Translations under genes and position numbers: made by a program | Part shown: one piece after another, positions 62,890 through 64,000 of the stretch | Layout of the letters: each line of letters begins with the position of its first letter | How positions within the stretch are numbered: position 1 is the stretch's first letter | DNA from: Pseudanabaena sp. FACHB-2040 | GTDB lineage: Bacteria; Cyanobacteriota; Cyanobacteriia; Phormidesmidales; Phormidesmidaceae | Direction of reading: 5' to 3' | Assembly (NCBI RefSeq): GCF_014696715.1 | Contig: NZ_JACJQO010000007.1 | Coordinates: 61,394 to 125,393, forward strand | DNA length: 64,000 bases | The notes under the pieces: generated by a model | The model's input: the letters and a program-made list of their open reading frames with translations, nothing else | What the model was told of the DNA's origin: nothing | Database searches by the model: none

Positions 62890-63324
62890 TCAAGCAGAAT
62901 AATCTTCCTCATCCACGACTTGTCCTGTCTCATCGTGAACGTACAGCTCAACTTGCTGGGTCTTTGCCTTTTCTCGGGCTTTGTGTAAGACATCTCCCTT
63001 TTGTTGTCCGTGGGCGATGCGCTGCTCATCTCGCCGCGCAATCCAGCCGTCGCCTTGGGGATCAGGAATAACGTGAATAGCGTGGTCTGCCTGCGGATCT
63101 CCTTTTGCGATCGCATGCCCCGCTGAACCCGCTGCCCCCGTTTGCCGGATAGGCTTACCCCGGCGTTTGGCCCACTTTTCAGCTTGGGCTGTCGCGATTG
63201 CGATCGCCTGGCCCTCTCTATAACCTTCTCCTAACAGTGCGTTAGCAATCTCAATTGCTTTATGCCGCACCTCGTCCGCCAGGTTCTTCATAGAAGCTGG
63301 GTAATCCTTGTCAGACCAGGGCAT
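62890..63324 (-). CDS. DUF2188 domain protein
   Basis: A 144-residue hydrophilic protein. The N-terminus MPWSDKDYPASMKNLADEV and IAIATAQAEKWAKRRGK resemble a small bacterial stress-type (ChaB-like) segment; the C-terminal half HVIPDPQGDGWIARRDEQRIAHGQQ and AREKAKTQQVELYVHDETG match DUF2188. A HIP1-like octamer lies between the two. Function unknown. It ends 239 bases from the Rieske start on the same strand. Confidence 0.8.
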   Translation of the reverse strand: MPWSDKDYPASMKNLADEVRHKAIEIANALLGEGYREGQAIAIATAQAEKWAKRRGKPIRQTGAAGSAGHAIAKGDPQADHAIHVIPDPQGDGWIARRDEQRIAHGQQKGDVLHKAREKAKTQQVELYVHDETGQVVDEEDYSA

Positions 63325-63921
63325 GAATACTGTCCTCTAAATCAAAGCCTCAGCAGAAAACGATACTTGCGACTGAAAACTGGAGAAAAGAGGAACCTTT
63401 TGCCTCCTACCCTCTGCCTTCGGCCCTTCCCCCACGCATCTGAAGTTCGGTGCGATGCTCAGGCAATCGTTTCTTGAAAGCCATCACGATCCTACCCATC
63501 CTAAAAAATTTGTCGATCTGGCTCGTCTAACCAGGGGAGCATCCCCTGAAACCTGCTCAAGCCTCTCTACGGTAGGCTTTGCAGTCACCCCTCAAAAATC
63601 TCAAAAAAACTTTCTCAACCCCCTTGCAATTTTCAGAAAGGGTTGATACATTAGTAAAGCGCTCGAAGAGAGGACGCCAAATACAGCGGCCTGAGCAGTA
63701 AGACAACGCTATATATAGAGATTAAAGCTCTAGACAAGCCACGTCAAGCTTCCGAGAGGGAGTAATACTGTCAAGTTACTGTAAAGGGCTCTTTCAAGAA
63801 ACGCGGAACCTAGACAAGAGAATAAGTTTGGAAGCCAGTTTATTAATTCTCGTCAATTAAGAATGAGTTTTGACTTAGGTCAAAGCGAGAGTTAACCGGA
63901 TGAGAGCATCTGGTTCGAATT
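63325..63921. other. Leader region before 16S rRNA
   Basis: About 600 bases without a protein gene. It carries the probable rRNA promoter at 63624-63652, a hairpin (AACCGGATG-AGAG-CATCTGGTT, 63894-63915) shortly before the gene, and a region around 63796-63822 that could host antitermination (GGAACCTAGACAA). Two short frames here are not real genes. Confidence 0.6.
63624..63652 (+). promoter_or_regulatory. Probable rRNA promoter
   Basis: TTGCAA (63624-63629), a 17-base spacer and TACATT (63647-63652) fit a sigma-70-type promoter, about 270 bases upstream of the 16S start. No other good pair was seen in the leader. Confidence 0.5.
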
Positions 63922-63925
63922 TTCT

Positions 63926-64000
<75 letters not shown>

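Overview
The window is chromosomal DNA from a cyanobacterium. The evidence is psbA (photosystem II D1), ndhH (NDH-1), ycf37 (photosystem I assembly), ycf23, a cyanobacterial-type lycopene cyclase, an apocarotenoid oxygenase, a SmtA/SmtB zinc-metallothionein pair, and many HIP1 octamers (GCGATCGC). The genus cannot be fixed from sequence alone. Gene density is high and most genes are single housekeeping or conserved cyanobacterial genes, with few long operons.

Layout. 1-7.5 kb: cobM, two small conserved proteins, a ligand-gated K+ channel, an M3 oligopeptidase, a Crp-type regulator and a stand-alone receiver protein. 7.6-11.1 kb: ctaC-ctaD-ctaE for an aa3-type terminal oxidase (minus strand). 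11.4-18.5 kb: an amine oxidase, a long gene-free region with hairpins and repeated AGTTCAG boxes, a CHASE2-GGDEF-EAL c-di-GMP protein, a CoA-binding protein and an ABA4-like protein. 18.6-22.2 kb: a zinc homeostasis locus. SmtB and metallothionein SmtA are divergent around two operator palindromes, ZnuA and ZnuC are divergent around a Zur-like box, and ZnuB is convergent with ZnuC. 22.3-23.7 kb: tandem histidine-phosphatase paralogs, the second lacking catalytic residues. 23.7-31.8 kb: hypotheticals, an MFS transporter, ycf23, rpmI-rplT, a periplasmic solute-binding protein, ycf37 and a two-domain QueD-like protein. 32-32.7 kb: a glutamine-riboswitch-like element in front of a DUF4278 gene. 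32.8-41 kb: DUF58 protein, typA, a RimK-linked retropepsin-like protease with rimK, an HtrA protease, a HIT protein and psbA.

41.3-43.4 kb is the most accessory-looking stretch. It holds an AT-rich, HIP1-free gene with an AlbA_2/Schlafen-type domain, bracketed by imperfect palindromes. The downstream palindrome resembles an integron attC site. 43.5-51 kb: lycopene cyclase, an orphan PuuE-type allantoinase, DUF362 and DUF554 proteins, a carotenoid oxygenase and a BT1 folate/pteridine carrier. 51-58.3 kb: an SDR, Hsp20, an alpha/beta hydrolase, ispH, a LOG-family protein, an AraC regulator and ndhH. 58.3-63.3 kb: a DMT transporter, a TetR regulator divergent from a DUF5367 membrane protein over paired palindromic operators, a Rieske oxygenase with a Nudix protein, and a DUF2188 protein. 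The window ends in the first ~75 bases of a 16S rRNA gene behind a likely rRNA promoter and leader.

No CRISPR array, complete insertion sequence, tRNA gene or prophage was seen. All functional calls come from reading motifs and recalling families; no database search was run.
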